Assembly (NCBI RefSeq): GCF_004342445.1
Contig: NZ_SLWW01000003.1
Span: 1-64,000, forward strand
Length of the DNA: 64,000 bases
Reading direction: 5' to 3'
Origin: Rhodovulum euryhalinum
GTDB taxonomy: Bacteria; Pseudomonadota; Alphaproteobacteria; Rhodobacterales; Rhodobacteraceae
How positions within the stretch are numbered: the first letter of the stretch is position 1; each line of letters begins with the position of its first letter. The position numbers and the translations under genes are program-made. The notes below the pieces were generated by a model. The model did no database searches, was not told where the DNA came from, and saw only the letters and a list, made by a program, of their open reading frames with translations. Shown here piece by piece: positions 53,392 to 63,989 of this stretch.

Positions 53392-54645
53392 GTGACCCAT
53401 CCCACACTCGCCCTCGACTTCGGAACCTCGAATTCCGCCGCGGCGGTCCTGCGCGATGGCGTCGTGCGGCGCCTCGGGATCGAGGCGGGGGCGGACACCC
53501 TGCCCACGGCCGTCTTCCTGCCCGCCCGCGGCGGCAGCATGCGGATCGGCCGGGCCGCCGAGGCGGCGCTGGTCGAGGGCGAAGAGGGGCGCTACATGCG
53601 GGCGCTGAAAAGCATCCTCGGAACGCCGCTCTTCCATGAAGAGCGCCTGATCGCGGGCAGGCGGCGGACGCTTTGCAGCATCGTGACCGCCCTTCTGGCC
53701 GAGGTGAAGACGCGGGCCGAGGCCGCGGCGGGCACCCGCTTCACCCGCGTTCTCTCGGGACGCCCGGTCCATTTCCATTCCGGCGATGCCGACCGCGACG
53801 CCCGGGCCGAGGCGGACCTGCGCGCCTGTTATCTGGCCGCCGGGTTCGACGCGGTGGATTTCCTGTTCGAGCCCGAGGCCGCGGCCCTTGCCACAAGGCA
53901 GGCCGGAGGGCCGGAGGAAACCCGGCTGATCGTCGATATCGGCGGCGGCACGTCGGATTTCTCGGTCGTCCATACCCGCACCGACGGGATCGGGATCGTC
54001 GCAAGCCACGGCATCCGGCTTGGGGGGACGGATTTCGACCATGCGGTGTCGATGGCGCAGGCGATGCCGATGCTCGGCCTTGGCGGCGACCTGCGCCGCA
54101 CCCTGGGCGAAGGGCTGCTGCCCGTGCCGCGGGCGATCTATGCCGATCTCTCGACCTGGGCGATGATCCCCTTCCTCTATTCCCGGGACACGGAACGCGC
54201 GGTCGCCGACCTTGTGCGCCACGCGGTCGACCCGGCCCCGATGCGTCGGCTGGCCGCCGTGATCGAACACCGGCTCGGTCACGACCTGGCCTTCGCGGTC
54301 GAGCGCGGCAAGATCGCGGCGAACGCGGCCGCGCCCGGCGCGCGCATCGACATGGGCTGCATCGAGCCCGGTCTCGCCGTGCCGGTCACCGCGGGCATGA
54401 TGAACGCGGCGCTTTCGGACTGTCGCGACCGGCTTCGCACCGCGCTTTACGAAACCCTGGTCCTCGCCCGCGTGCCCCCGGCCGAGATCGGCTCGGTCGT
54501 TCTGGTCGGCGGGTCCAGCCTGATGTCGCTGGTCGAGGCCGAGGCGCGCGCGGTCTGCCCGGCCGCCCGCCTGGTCCGCGCGGACGCGTTCACCGCGGTG
54601 GTCGATGGCCTGGCCCTTGCGACCGGACCCGCGGGCGGACGATAG
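53392..54645 (+). CDS. Short Hsp70-family protein (YegD-like)
   Basis: 417 residues from a GTG start behind GAGGATCT. It holds only the actin-like ATPase domain: phosphate-1 LDFGTSNSAAAV, phosphate-2 VDIGGGTSDFSVVH, and adenosine motif VVLVGGSSLMSLVEAEA. There is no C-terminal substrate-binding domain or lid. This is the YegD/DnaK-like group of unknown function. It has no dnaJ or grpE neighbour. It ends 45 bp from the convergent CoA-transferase gene. Confidence 0.9.
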   Translation: MTHPTLALDFGTSNSAAAVLRDGVVRRLGIEAGADTLPTAVFLPARGGSMRIGRAAEAALVEGEEGRYMRALKSILGTPLFHEERLIAGRRRTLCSIVTALLAEVKTRAEAAAGTRFTRVLSGRPVHFHSGDADRDARAEADLRACYLAAGFDAVDFLFEPEAAALATRQAGGPEETRLIVDIGGGTSDFSVVHTRTDGIGIVASHGIRLGGTDFDHAVSMAQAMPMLGLGGDLRRTLGEGLLPVPRAIYADLSTWAMIPFLYSRDTERAVADLVRHAVDPAPMRRLAAVIEHRLGHDLAFAVERGKIAANAAAPGARIDMGCIEPGLAVPVTAGMMNAALSDCRDRLRTALYETLVLARVPPAEIGSVVLVGGSSLMSLVEAEARAVCPAARLVRADAFTAVVDGLALATGPAGGR

Positions 54646-54666
54646 CGCGGGCCAGCCCGCACCCTG

Positions 54667-54686
54667 CCGGGGACCCGTGGCCCCGG
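54667..54686. terminator. Short hairpin between convergent genes
   Basis: CCGGGG (54667-54672) pairs with CCCCGG (54681-54686) in the 45-bp gap between the Hsp70 and CoA-transferase genes. Six base pairs and no U-tract, so at most a weak bidirectional terminator. Confidence 0.35.
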
Positions 54687-54690
54687 GCGC

Positions 54691-55791
54691 TCAGCGCCCG
54701 CGCCAGCGGGCAAGGATCACCGCGGGGTCGCGGCGGTCGGTCTCGGGGGGCGACGGGCGCGGGGCCGGGGTGGCCGAGAAACGCGGCGCGGGCGCAGGCT
54801 GGGGCACGCCGCCCGCCTCGACAAAGGTGGCGCGGGCGGCATTGTGCGGGTGCGCCTGCGCCTCGTCCCAGTCGAGAACCGGGCCCAGGCAGGCGTCGAC
54901 CCCCTCGAACCGCGCCAGCCATTCGGCCCGTGTCCGCGTCTGGAACGCCGCGGCGAGGCAGGCGCGCCAGGCGGGCCAGCGTGTGCGGTCGTCCTGCGGC
55001 TGGAACGCGGCAGGGTCCAGCCCCAGCCCCGTCAGAAGTGCCACCAGGAACTGCGGCTCGATCGCGCCCACCGCCACGAACCGGCCATCCGCGCAGGCGT
55101 AGACCCCGTAGTAGAACGCTCCGCCGTCCAGCATGTTGGCCGCGCGGCCCGGTCCCCAGGCGCCGCCCGCGCGAAAGCCGTGGATCATCGCCGACAACAG
55201 CGCCGCGCCATCGGTCATCGCCGCATCGACGACCTGGCCCTGGCCGGTGCGCGCGGCCGAGATCAGCCCCGCCAGCATGCCAAAGGCCATGAGCATGCCG
55301 CCGCCGCCGAAATCGCCCACCAGGTTCAGCGGCACCGCAGGCCGGTCCGCGGGGCCGATTGCGTCCAGCACGCCGGTCAGCGCGATATAGTTGATGTCAT
55401 GCCCGGCGCGGGCGGCCAGCGGCCCGTCCTGGCCCCATCCCGTCATCCGCCCGTAGACGAGGCGCGGATTGCGCGACAGTCCCTCGGCCGGCCCCAGCCC
55501 CAGCCGCTCCATCACGCCGGGGCGAAAGCCCTCGATCAGCCCGTCGGCCTCGGCGATCAGGTCCAGCGCCATGGCCCGTCCCGCCCCGGATTTCAGGTCG
55601 AGCGACACGCAGGCGCGGCTGCGGGCCAGCACGTCGGCGGGGCTATCCATCGTGGCGATATCCGAACGCCGCGCGGGCGGGTGGATGCGCAGCACCTCGG
55701 CCCCGTGATCGGCCAGCATCATCGCGGCGAAGGGCGCGGGGCCAAGCCCGACGAACTCGACGATCCGAAGACCGTCCAGCGCCCCCGTCAT
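54691..55791 (-). CDS. CaiB/BaiF-family CoA-transferase
   Basis: 366 residues of the class III CoA-transferase fold, closest to alpha-methylacyl-CoA racemase: [44 protein letters not shown] and the catalytic Asp in [28 protein letters not shown] is a typical racemase (Amacr/Mcr) segment. It would act on 2-methylacyl-CoA epimerisation or CoA exchange. The ATGA overlap with the upstream acyl-CoA dehydrogenase indicates branched-chain fatty acyl-CoA metabolism. Confidence 0.9.
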   Translation of the reverse strand: MTGALDGLRIVEFVGLGPAPFAAMMLADHGAEVLRIHPPARRSDIATMDSPADVLARSRACVSLDLKSGAGRAMALDLIAEADGLIEGFRPGVMERLGLGPAEGLSRNPRLVYGRMTGWGQDGPLAARAGHDINYIALTGVLDAIGPADRPAVPLNLVGDFGGGGMLMAFGMLAGLISAARTGQGQVVDAAMTDGAALLSAMIHGFRAGGAWGPGRAANMLDGGAFYYGVYACADGRFVAVGAIEPQFLVALLTGLGLDPAAFQPQDDRTRWPAWRACLAAAFQTRTRAEWLARFEGVDACLGPVLDWDEAQAHPHNAARATFVEAGGVPQPAPAPRFSATPAPRPSPPETDRRDPAVILARWRGR

Positions 55792-56921
55792 GCGCTCAGC
55801 GCCCGGGCGATCACCAGGCGCTGGATATCGCTTGTCCCTTCGTAGATCTGGCAGACGCGGACATCGCGATAGATGCGCTCGACCGGGAAATCGCGGGTGT
55901 AGCCATAGCCGCCCAGCGTCTGGATCGCGTCGGAACAGACCGCCTCGGCCATCTCCGAGGCGAACAGCTTGGCCATCGACGCCTCTTTCAACGCCGGGCG
56001 GCCCGCGTCGCGCAGGGCGGCGGCGTGCAGCACCATCTGCCGCGCGGCCTCGATCCGCGTGGCCATGTCGGCAAGGCGAAAGGCGACGGCCTGGTGCTCG
56101 ACGATCGGCTTGCCCATGCTGGTGCGCGCGCCCGCATAGGCCAGCGCCGCGGCAAAGGCGGCCCGCGCCATGCCGACCGATTGCGCGGCGATGCCGATCC
56201 GCCCGCCTTCCAGGTTCGACAGCGCGATGCGATAGCCTTGGCCCTCTTCTCCCAGCAGGTTCTCGGCCGGGATCTCGAGATCCTCGAACGCGATCTGCGC
56301 TGTGTCGGACAGCGTCTGGCCCAGCTTCTTCTCCAGCGACGCGACGCGATAGCCGGGGGTGTCGGTGGGCACGATGAAGGCCGATATGCCCTTCTTGCCC
56401 GCCTGCGCATCGGTCACGGCAAAGACGATGGCCACGTCCGCGTTCCGGCCCGAGGTGATGAACTGCTTGACCCCGTTCAGTACCCAGCCCGTGTTCGTCC
56501 GCCGCGCCCGCGTCTTCAGCGCCGCCGCGTCCGAGCCCGCCTGCGGCTCGGTCAGGCAGAAGGCGCCAAGCATCCGGCCCGCCGCCATCGGGCGCAGGAA
56601 CCGATCCTTCTGGGCCGCGCTGCCAAAGCGCAGGATCGGCACGCACCCGACCGAGTTGTGCACCGACATGATGGTGGACACCGCCCCGTCGCCTGCCGCG
56701 ATCTCTTCCAGCGCGACGGCATAGGCGACATGATCGACCATCGCCCCGCCCCAGTCCTCGGGCACCAGCATGCCCATCAGCCCCAGCCGCCCCATCTCGG
56801 CCAGGTCTTCCTTCGGGAATTCGCCCGTTTCGTCGCGTTCGGCGGCCCTGGGGGCCAGCCGGTCCTCGGCAAAGCGGCGCGCCATGTCACGCACCATCTC
56901 CTGGTCGTCGGTCAGCAGCAT
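55788..56921 (-). CDS. Acyl-CoA dehydrogenase
   Basis: 377 residues. It opens [20 protein letters not shown]; the FAD-contact segment is [20 protein letters not shown], then [20 protein letters not shown]. The C-terminal [20 protein letters not shown] and the catalytic Glu in [16 protein letters not shown] are intact. It oxidises an acyl-CoA to the 2-enoyl-CoA with ETF as acceptor. The co-transcribed CoA-transferase (overlap 4 bp) suggests short-branched acyl substrates; the exact one is not evident. Confidence 0.95.
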   Translation of the reverse strand: MLLTDDQEMVRDMARRFAEDRLAPRAAERDETGEFPKEDLAEMGRLGLMGMLVPEDWGGAMVDHVAYAVALEEIAAGDGAVSTIMSVHNSVGCVPILRFGSAAQKDRFLRPMAAGRMLGAFCLTEPQAGSDAAALKTRARRTNTGWVLNGVKQFITSGRNADVAIVFAVTDAQAGKKGISAFIVPTDTPGYRVASLEKKLGQTLSDTAQIAFEDLEIPAENLLGEEGQGYRIALSNLEGGRIGIAAQSVGMARAAFAAALAYAGARTSMGKPIVEHQAVAFRLADMATRIEAARQMVLHAAALRDAGRPALKEASMAKLFASEMAEAVCSDAIQTLGGYGYTRDFPVERIYRDVRVCQIYEGTSDIQRLVIARALSA

Positions 56922-57066
56922 CGGTCGTCTCCTCCCGGGTCGGCATCGGCCCCTCCCTGCGCGTATAGCGCCGGGGGCGCGCCCGGGGCAATCCGCGGGG
57001 TGGCCGCAACCGGAACCGGACGGCCGGGGTCAGGCCCGGCCGCCCGGCGCCGAAGGGGACGGCCCG

Positions 57067-58611
57067 CTAGCGGAACTTGCGGATCTCGCCGGATTTCAGC
57101 CGCGCGAGATAGCTGTCGAGTTCGCGCCGGACGATCGGCATCAGCAGGTACAGGGCGAAGATGTTCACCACCGCCATCGCAAAGATCGCCGCGTCCGAGA
57201 AGTCGATCACCGGGCCGAGGCTGGCGGCCGCGCCGATCACCACGAAGACGCAGAAGATCACCTTGAAGACCAGCTCGGTCGCCTTGCCCTCGCCGAACAG
57301 GTAGGTCCAGGCCTTGAGCCCGTAATAGGACCAGCTGATCATCGTCGAAAAGGCGAACAGGATCACCGCGATCACCAGGATGTAGCGGAACCACCCGAAG
57401 GCCGACGAGAACGCCGCCGAGGTCAGCGCGACACCGGTGTTGCCGTCGACCGTGGCGATGGCGGTGCCCGCCTCGTTCAGCACGTAAAGCCCGGTCGCGG
57501 GGTCGGCGACCAGCTGCCCGGTGATGATGATGACCAGCGCCGTCATCGTGCAGATCACCACCGTGTCGATGAAGGGCTCCAGCAGCGACACGAAGCCCTC
57601 GGTCACCGGCTCCTTGGTGCGCACCGCCGAATGCGCGATGGCCGCCGAGCCCACGCCCGCCTCGTTCGAGAACGCGGCCCGGCGGAAGCCCTGGATCAGC
57701 GCGCCGATCATGCCGCCCGCGACCCCCAGCCCGGTGAAGGCGCCCGCGAGGATCTGGCCGAACGCCCAGCCGATCTTGTCGGCGTTCATCCCGAGGATGA
57801 CCAGCGCGGTGGCGACGTAGAGGATGCCCATGAACGGCACCACCTTCTCGGTCACCCGCGCGATGGATTTCAGCCCGCCCACGATCACGGCAAAGACGAC
57901 GCCCGCCAGCACGATCCCGGTGATCCAGCCCGGATAGTCACCCACCACGTTGGCGATCTGCGCATGCGCCTGGTTGGCCTGGAACATGTTACCGCCGCCC
58001 AGCGCGCCGAGGATGCAGAACACCGCGAAGAACACCGCGAGGATCCTGCCCCCCGGCAGGCCGCGCTCGGCGAAGCCCTTGCGCATGTAATACATCGGCC
58101 CGCCCGAGACGGTGCCATCGGGGTACTCGTTGCGGTATTTCACGCCCAGCGTGCACTCGGTGAACTTGGACGCCATGCCCAGAAGACCCGCGAGGATCAT
58201 CCAGAACGTGGCGCCGGGGCCGCCGATGCCGACCGCTACCGCCACGCCCGCGATGTTGCCCAGGCCCACCGTGCCCGACAGCGCGGTGGCCAGCGCCTGA
58301 AAGTGGCTGACCTCGCCCGCGTCCTTCGGGTCGGAATAGTCGCCCCGGACCAGCGCGATCGAATGGCCGAAGCCGCGCAACTGGATCAGCCCGAAATAGA
58401 TGGTAAAGACGGTTGCGGCGACGACCAGCCACAGCACGATCCAGGGAAAGGACGTGCCCGGCAGCGGCGCGAAGATGAAGTTGACGAACCAGCCTGTGGA
58501 ACTGGCGAAGATCTCGTTGACCCTATCGTCGATGGATTGCGCCGTGGCCGGCGCGGCAAGGGCGCAAAGCGCCAGCGGCGCAGCCATCGCGCCCGCGAAA
58601 GACCTGGTCAT
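57067..58611 (-). CDS. Sodium:alanine/glycine symporter (AGCS family)
   Basis: 514 residues with about eleven membrane helices and an N-terminal signal-like helix ([15 protein letters not shown]). AGCS signatures are [30 protein letters not shown] and [20 protein letters not shown]. The family takes up alanine or glycine with sodium. The USP gene lies 22 bp upstream on the same strand, so uptake and stress protein are co-expressed. Confidence 0.94.
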   Translation of the reverse strand: MTRSFAGAMAAPLALCALAAPATAQSIDDRVNEIFASSTGWFVNFIFAPLPGTSFPWIVLWLVVAATVFTIYFGLIQLRGFGHSIALVRGDYSDPKDAGEVSHFQALATALSGTVGLGNIAGVAVAVGIGGPGATFWMILAGLLGMASKFTECTLGVKYRNEYPDGTVSGGPMYYMRKGFAERGLPGGRILAVFFAVFCILGALGGGNMFQANQAHAQIANVVGDYPGWITGIVLAGVVFAVIVGGLKSIARVTEKVVPFMGILYVATALVILGMNADKIGWAFGQILAGAFTGLGVAGGMIGALIQGFRRAAFSNEAGVGSAAIAHSAVRTKEPVTEGFVSLLEPFIDTVVICTMTALVIIITGQLVADPATGLYVLNEAGTAIATVDGNTGVALTSAAFSSAFGWFRYILVIAVILFAFSTMISWSYYGLKAWTYLFGEGKATELVFKVIFCVFVVIGAAASLGPVIDFSDAAIFAMAVVNIFALYLLMPIVRRELDSYLARLKSGEIRKFR

Positions 58612-58633
58612 GTCGGGTTCCTCCCTCTGCGTC

Positions 58634-59068
58634 TCAAGGCACGATGGTGACGGGGATCGGCGCGGCCTGGGCCAGCGTGCCCGCCACCGAGCCGAACAGC
58701 CGCGCGGCCAGCAGCGAATGGCCGGTGCGGCCGATGACGATCTGGCTTGCGCCGTGATCGGTGGCGATCCCGCACAGCGTCTCGGCGATATGGCCGTATT
58801 TCAGCTCGGTCTCGACCGGAACGCCGGTTCCCGAAAGACGCTCCAGCAGGGGGGCAAGCAGCGCGCTTTCGGCGCGCGCAAGCTCTTCGTTGCGCCGCTT
58901 GTGCCGTTCCGCCAGTTCCTCTGGTGTCAGGAATGAATAGGGCGACCATTCAAGGACATGGGCGATCACAAGGCCCGCGCCCTCGGCGGTGGCGTGGCCC
59001 AGGGCATAGTCGACCGCGCGGGCCGCGCTGTCGCTGCCATCAAAGCCGACAAGTATCTTTCCGGTCAT
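58634..59068 (-). CDS. Universal stress protein (UspA family)
   Basis: 144 residues of one USP domain. The ATP-binding signature G-x2-G-x9-G-(S/T) is present as [17 protein letters not shown] in the C-terminal third, and the opening [20 protein letters not shown] is typical. USP proteins bind ATP and are induced by stress; this one precedes the AGCS transporter by 22 bp. ATG 59068 is the only sensible start. Confidence 0.92.
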   Translation of the reverse strand: MTGKILVGFDGSDSAARAVDYALGHATAEGAGLVIAHVLEWSPYSFLTPEELAERHKRRNEELARAESALLAPLLERLSGTGVPVETELKYGHIAETLCGIATDHGASQIVIGRTGHSLLAARLFGSVAGTLAQAAPIPVTIVP

Positions 59069-59293
59069 TCTGTCCTCCCTCGTGCTGTCCGGCCTGTCCG
59101 ACGAAGTTTATGCAAGATGGGACAAAAAGACGCGGATTATTTCCGGAGCGCCCGCAAAGGTCCGCAATTCGCCGGATTTTCCCGAAGGAAACCAGCAGTC
59201 TGCCGTACCTTGTCCGACGAAATGCGCGGTCTTGCGCAGGGGCCGCATCGGGCACCCCGCGCTGGGGCGGAAACGCCCCGGGGCTGGCCGGGG

Positions 59294-60751
59294 TCAGCCG
59301 CGCCGGGCCGACACCGCCTCGCGCAGGGCGCGGAACCGGGCAAAGGCCGCGTCATGGCTGGCCGCGTGGTCCGGGTCGGGGGCAAAGCTTCGGGCGACCG
59401 GCGGGGCGGTGCAGATCGCGGCCGGGTCGGCGCCCTCGGCCGCCATCAGCCCCAGCCGCGCTGCGCCGAAGGCCGCCCCCCGCTCGCCCGCCGCGGGCCG
59501 GTCGACCTGCAGGCCCAGAACCGTCGCGATGATCCCCAACCACAGGTCCGAACGGCTGCCGCCGCCCACCGCCATCAGCCGCGCGGGCCGGGTTCCGGCC
59601 GCCGCCAGCGCCATCAGGTTCTCGCGCAGCGCGAAGGCCACGCCGTCCAGCACCGCCCGCGTCATCTCGGCCCGCGTCGTCCCCGCCGACAGCCCGTGAA
59701 AGCCGGCGCGCAGCCCCGGGTCGTTATGCGGCGTCCGCTCGCCCGAGAGATAGGGCAGGAAGCTGACCGGCGACGGCCCGGCATCGGTCTGGTCCAGTTC
59801 CGCGATCAGCGCCGCAGGCGCGGCCCCGGCAATTCCGGCGAACCAGGCCAGCGCCGAGGCGGCGGACAGCATCACCCCCATCTGGTGCCACATCCCCGGC
59901 AGCGCGTGGCAGAAGGTGTGAACCGCCGTCTCGGGCCGGGGCGAATAGGCGTCGCAGGCCGCGAACAGCACCCCCGAGGTGCCCAGCGACACGAACCCGT
60001 CGCCGCGCCCGACGGTGCCCAACCCCACGGCCGAGGCCGCGTTGTCGCCCGCGCCGCCCGCGACCACGGTGTCCGCCCGCATCCCCCAGCGCCGCGCCAG
60101 ATCGGCGCGCAGCCCGCCCGACGGTGCCGACCCCTCGACCAGGCGCGGCATCTGCGCGCGTTCCATCCCCGTCGCCGCCAGAAGCCGGTCCGACCAGTCC
60201 CGCGCGCCCGTGTCCAGCCAGGATGTGCCCGCGGCATCGGACATTTCCGAGACATGCTCGCCGGCAAGCCACAGCCGCAGGAAATCCTTGGGCAACAGCA
60301 CCTTCGCCACCTGCCCGAACAGAGCCGGATCGGTCTCGCGCAGCCAGACCAGTTTCGGTGCGGTGAAGCCCGGAAAGACGATGCTGCCCGAGATCGCGCG
60401 GAAATCGGGATCGGCATCCAGCCGCGCGGCCTGCGCGGCGCTGCGCGTGTCGTTCCACAGGATGCAGGGCGCAAGCACCCGGTCGTCGGCCCCCAGCATC
60501 GTCGCCCCGTGCATCTGGCCCGACAGGCCGATGCCGCGGATCGCGGCCATCCGCTCGCCCAGCCCGGCCCGCAGCGCCTGCATCACCGTTTCGGCCGCCG
60601 CGATCCAGTCGGCGGGATCCTGTTCCGACCAGCCGGGGCGGGGGTGATGTGCCGTGATCGCCGCCTCGGCAGAGGCCACGACGCTTTGCGCCTCGTCGAT
60701 CACCAGCGCCTTCAGCGCCGAGGTGCCGAGATCGAGTCCGAGATAGAGCAT
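59294..60751 (-). CDS. xylB: Xylulokinase
   Basis: 485 residues of the FGGY kinase family. LYLGLDLGTSALKALVIDEA opens it; GIGLSGQMHGATML (the xylulokinase GQMHG motif), ILWNDTRSAAQA, SLGTSGVLFAAC and MAVGGGSRSDLWLGI follow. It phosphorylates D-xylulose to xylulose 5-phosphate. No xylA or sugar transporter is next to it; it follows a HAD-IIA phosphatase and an aminotransferase-like gene, 10 bp apart, so the operon's overall role is unclear. Confidence 0.93.
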   Translation of the reverse strand: MLYLGLDLGTSALKALVIDEAQSVVASAEAAITAHHPRPGWSEQDPADWIAAAETVMQALRAGLGERMAAIRGIGLSGQMHGATMLGADDRVLAPCILWNDTRSAAQAARLDADPDFRAISGSIVFPGFTAPKLVWLRETDPALFGQVAKVLLPKDFLRLWLAGEHVSEMSDAAGTSWLDTGARDWSDRLLAATGMERAQMPRLVEGSAPSGGLRADLARRWGMRADTVVAGGAGDNAASAVGLGTVGRGDGFVSLGTSGVLFAACDAYSPRPETAVHTFCHALPGMWHQMGVMLSAASALAWFAGIAGAAPAALIAELDQTDAGPSPVSFLPYLSGERTPHNDPGLRAGFHGLSAGTTRAEMTRAVLDGVAFALRENLMALAAAGTRPARLMAVGGGSRSDLWLGIIATVLGLQVDRPAAGERGAAFGAARLGLMAAEGADPAAICTAPPVARSFAPDPDHAASHDAAFARFRALREAVSARRG

Positions 60752-60761
60752 GGTCCCCCCG

Positions 60762-61661
60762 TCAGGTCGTCGCCACGATCACGTCGGGGCGGATGCCCGA
60801 CCGCGCGACATACTCTGCCACGGCGCGGCCCGCGAACAACCCGTGATCGGCCACCAGCACCGTGCCCAGCCCGGCCGCCCGCCCGCCCAGGATATCGGTA
60901 TGCAGCGTGTCGCCCACCATCGCGTGGCGCCCCGGTCCCAGCCGGTCCAGCGCCGCGGCAAAGGCCGCGCCATGGGGCTTGCCGAAGAAGGTCGGCATCC
61001 GCCCCGTGCGGTCGGCCATGTCGTGGCCCCACCAGCCGGGTTCGAGGCTCAGCCCCCCCTCGCGCGGGGCGACAAGGTCGGGATTGGCGATCACCACCGG
61101 GCGTGGCCGGGCCGTGATCGCCGCCACCAGCCGCTCCTGAAGCGCCCCGGTCCAGCGCGACGCGGACAGGAACAGGATCGCCTCGGCGCGTTCCAGCAGC
61201 GTGGGGTCGGCGATGGCATCGGCCATGCCCGCGGGCAGGTCCGCGAAATCGTCGCCCTCGGCGCAGATCGCGGCCCAGCCCGCGCCCGGCGCGATCGCCG
61301 CCAGATGCGCCGCCGCGATGTCGCGGCTGGACACCACCTCGTCGGCGGTGAAATCGAACCCCATCCGGCGATACTTGGCCACGGCCGCCGCGCGCGGCGT
61401 GCTGGCCGCGTTGGTCAGCACGCACAGCCGCTTGCCCATCGCCCGCAGCCGCGCCATGCGCGCCACCGCGCCCGGGATCGGCGTCTCGCCCACGTTCAGC
61501 ACCCCGAACGCGTCCAGCACAAAGCCGTCAAAGCGCCCGGCCACGTCCTCCAGCGTGCCTGCGATCAGCGGCTCGGCTGCGAATTCCGCCACGGGCAGGC
61601 GGCCGCGCAGCGCCTCGTAGCGGGCAAAGGCGGTCTCGACATCGACGGACGGGTTGGACAT
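60762..61661 (-). CDS. HAD-superfamily class IIA hydrolase
   Basis: 299 residues. Nucleophile segment DGFVLDAFGVLNVGETPIPG, the Thr motif VLTNAASTPRAAA, and the late KPHGAAFAAAL and MVGDTLHTDILGGRAAGLGT with the acidic pair all match class IIA sugar-phosphatase-like HAD proteins (NagD/TIGR01459 type). The substrate is unknown. It starts one base past the end of the aminotransferase-like gene upstream and ends 10 bp before xylB. Confidence 0.9.
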   Translation of the reverse strand: MSNPSVDVETAFARYEALRGRLPVAEFAAEPLIAGTLEDVAGRFDGFVLDAFGVLNVGETPIPGAVARMARLRAMGKRLCVLTNAASTPRAAAVAKYRRMGFDFTADEVVSSRDIAAAHLAAIAPGAGWAAICAEGDDFADLPAGMADAIADPTLLERAEAILFLSASRWTGALQERLVAAITARPRPVVIANPDLVAPREGGLSLEPGWWGHDMADRTGRMPTFFGKPHGAAFAAALDRLGPGRHAMVGDTLHTDILGGRAAGLGTVLVADHGLFAGRAVAEYVARSGIRPDVIVATT

Positions 61662-62914
61662 CAGGCCGCCAGCGCCTGCATCACCGACAGGAACCGCGCG
61701 ACCTCTGCCTCGGTGTTGTAGTGGCAGAACGACAGCCGCACGCAATCGGCCATCCCCAGCGGGACCAGCACATTGCCCGAGTAATGATCGGCCTTGCGGG
61801 TATGCACGCGAATCCCGTTGCGGCGCAGATGCTCGACCAGATCGGCCGAGTCCCAGCCCGCCAGCCGGAACGACACCACCCCTTCGCGCCCCTCGACCGC
61901 GCCGCCGCCGACCAGCGTGATGCCCGCCATCGCGCCCAGCCCCGGCAGGTTCCCCGTGCCCTTCAGCGCCGCCTTGGTCAGCCGCGCCTCGTGCGCCTTG
62001 ATGGCGCGCCCCGCCGCCTCCAGCCGCGCGCGCCGGTCGGCGCTGTCGGTGAACTGCCCGCCCAGCCAGTCCAGATAGGCCACCACGTCGGAAAACGTGG
62101 CATAGGCGCCGGCATCCCGCGTGCCGAGTTCCCAATTGTCCGCGGGGCCGTCGGCCAGATTGTCCTTGCCACAGGCCGTCAGCCGGTCCGAGGCCCAGGC
62201 CACGCCATAGCCGTGGCGCGAAAACATCTTGTAGGGCGACACCGCGTAGCCATCGACGCCCAGCGCGGCGACATCCACCGCCCCGTGGCTGGCATGCTGG
62301 ATGCCGTCCACCACGATCAGCGCCTCGGGCGCCACCTCGCGGATCGCCGCCGCGATGGCGCCCACCTCCACCGCCATCCCGGTCACGGGCGAGGTGTGCA
62401 GGATCGTTGCCACCCGGATATCGGGGGTCAGGTGCGCGCGGTAGGCCTCGGCGGTCACCGTGCCCGTCGCATCGTCATGGGGCACGCGGATCAGCTCCCG
62501 CCCGGTGATCCCCGCCCAGCGCGCCCTGGCGCTGGCGGTTGCCGGGTGTTCCAGGGTCGATCCGATCATCACCCCGCCCGGCGCCGCGCCCAGCGCCGCG
62601 GTGCGCACCAGCCGGAACAGCAGTTCCGTGCCGCTTTCGCCGACGAAGACCTGCCCGCCGGGGGCATTGAAGAACAGCGCCATGTCGGCCTTGCCGGTCT
62701 CGATCACCCGCTGCAACGCCTGCCCGGCCCCGTTCACCCGGCCCGGATTGTCCGGGAGGCTGGCATGAAAGGCCGAGGTCTCGGCCACCGATTTCAGGTG
62801 CAGCGCGCCGCCCGCGTTCTCGAAGAAGATGCGCGGCCCCTCGAAGGGGCAGCTTTCCACATGGGCGAACCGGGTGCGGATCTCGTCCATCAGGCCGGGC
62901 ATGTCTGCGATCAT
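61661..62914 (-). CDS. Cysteine desulfurase-like class V aminotransferase
   Basis: 417 residues, a PLP fold-type I enzyme. The cofactor lysine lies in AVSPYKMFSRHGYGV (around 228), the Asp in ILVVDGIQHASHG-like LIVVDGIQHA, and SPVTGMAVEV lines the site. The C-terminus (VRLSFCHYNTEAEVARFLSV) is that of the group often labelled cysteine desulfurase-like (TIGR01976). The usual RxGxHC active-site loop of SufS/CsdA is not seen, so desulfurase activity is doubtful. It is the first of a three-gene unit with the HAD phosphatase and xylB. Confidence 0.85.
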   Translation of the reverse strand: MIADMPGLMDEIRTRFAHVESCPFEGPRIFFENAGGALHLKSVAETSAFHASLPDNPGRVNGAGQALQRVIETGKADMALFFNAPGGQVFVGESGTELLFRLVRTAALGAAPGGVMIGSTLEHPATASARARWAGITGRELIRVPHDDATGTVTAEAYRAHLTPDIRVATILHTSPVTGMAVEVGAIAAAIREVAPEALIVVDGIQHASHGAVDVAALGVDGYAVSPYKMFSRHGYGVAWASDRLTACGKDNLADGPADNWELGTRDAGAYATFSDVVAYLDWLGGQFTDSADRRARLEAAGRAIKAHEARLTKAALKGTGNLPGLGAMAGITLVGGGAVEGREGVVSFRLAGWDSADLVEHLRRNGIRVHTRKADHYSGNVLVPLGMADCVRLSFCHYNTEAEVARFLSVMQALAA

Positions 62915-63037
62915 TCTCGGGGCTCCATCGTTGCCGCAAAGCCCCCGGGGCGTGGCCCGGGGTCCGGGGCGCGCGCGGCCCGGTCCCCTTCCGATACGCC
63001 AGGACGCGCGCCTTGCCCAGCCGGGACTCGCGGGGGC

Positions 63038-63724
63038 TCAGACCACGGTCACGGCCAGCGTGCCCACGCCCTCGATCGCGGCCTCGATCCGGTCGCCGGG
63101 CCGCACCGGGCCGACCCCGGCGGGCGTGCCGGTCAGGATCACGTCGCCCGCGGCCAGGGTGAAATGCGCGGACAGATGCGCGATGATCTCGGGCAGCGTC
63201 CAGATCATCTGGCCCAGGTCGCCTTCCTGCCGCACCGTGCCGTTCACGCTCAGCATGATCCGGCCCCGGTCGGGATGGCCGATCGCGGCCGCCGGAACCA
63301 GCGGCCCGATCGGGGCCGAGCGTTCGAATGCCTTGCCGATCTCCCACGGCCGGCCCAGCCGCTTTGCCTCGCCCTGCAGGTCGCGCCGGGTCATGTCCAG
63401 CGCGACCGCATAGCCATGCACATGGTCCAGCGCCCGCCCGGCGGGAATATCCGCGCCCCCCGACTGCAGCGCCACCGCCAGTTCGACCTCGTGATGCACC
63501 TCGTTCGTGCCAGGCGGATAGGGAAAGACGCCCGAGGGATCCAGGTTGTCGGCGTTTTTCTGGAAGAAGAAGGGCGGCTCGCGGTCCGGGTCGTGGCCCA
63601 TCTCCTGCGCGTGGGCGGCATAGTTCCGGCCGATGCAATAGACCCGGCGGACCGGGAACAGCGCCCCGTTGCCCGCGACCGGGATCGCAGCGGCCGGGAG
63701 CGGGTCGATGACGTAACGGGGCAT
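63038..63724 (-). CDS. Fumarylacetoacetate hydrolase (FAH) family protein
   Basis: 228 residues of the FAH superfamily. The entry segment VYCIGRNYAAHAQEMG, the metal-site EVELAVAL (Glu-x-Glu) with VHHE, DMTRRDLQGEAKRLGRPWEI and the end TGTPAGVGPVRPGDRI are conserved. Relatives are fumarylpyruvate hydrolase, acylpyruvase and oxaloacetate decarboxylase, so it cleaves or decarboxylates a small beta-diketo acid. ATG 63724 starts the conserved region. It lies 123 bp upstream of the csd-like gene on the same strand. Confidence 0.92.
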   Translation of the reverse strand: MPRYVIDPLPAAAIPVAGNGALFPVRRVYCIGRNYAAHAQEMGHDPDREPPFFFQKNADNLDPSGVFPYPPGTNEVHHEVELAVALQSGGADIPAGRALDHVHGYAVALDMTRRDLQGEAKRLGRPWEIGKAFERSAPIGPLVPAAAIGHPDRGRIMLSVNGTVRQEGDLGQMIWTLPEIIAHLSAHFTLAAGDVILTGTPAGVGPVRPGDRIEAAIEGVGTLAVTVV

Positions 63725-63989
63725 GCACTGTCTCCGCGCGGGGGCCTCCTGTGCGTTCTGGACCGGTTCGCCGGGCCAAGGCAAGGGCAGGCGGGGCCCG
63801 GGCCTGCCCGGCAGACGCCCGACGAAAGCCCGACGAAAGTCCGATGGTTTTCCGATCCCGAGACGCCGCCGGTCCGGGGCAGGGCGCCCGGCCCGGGGCG
63901 GTCCGCGGCGCGGCAGCCCCGCGACCGCCACCCGTTCGCCTTTCGCTGGAAAACCCCGCCGCGCTCGAATATGTGGTTCGTCGATCCGA

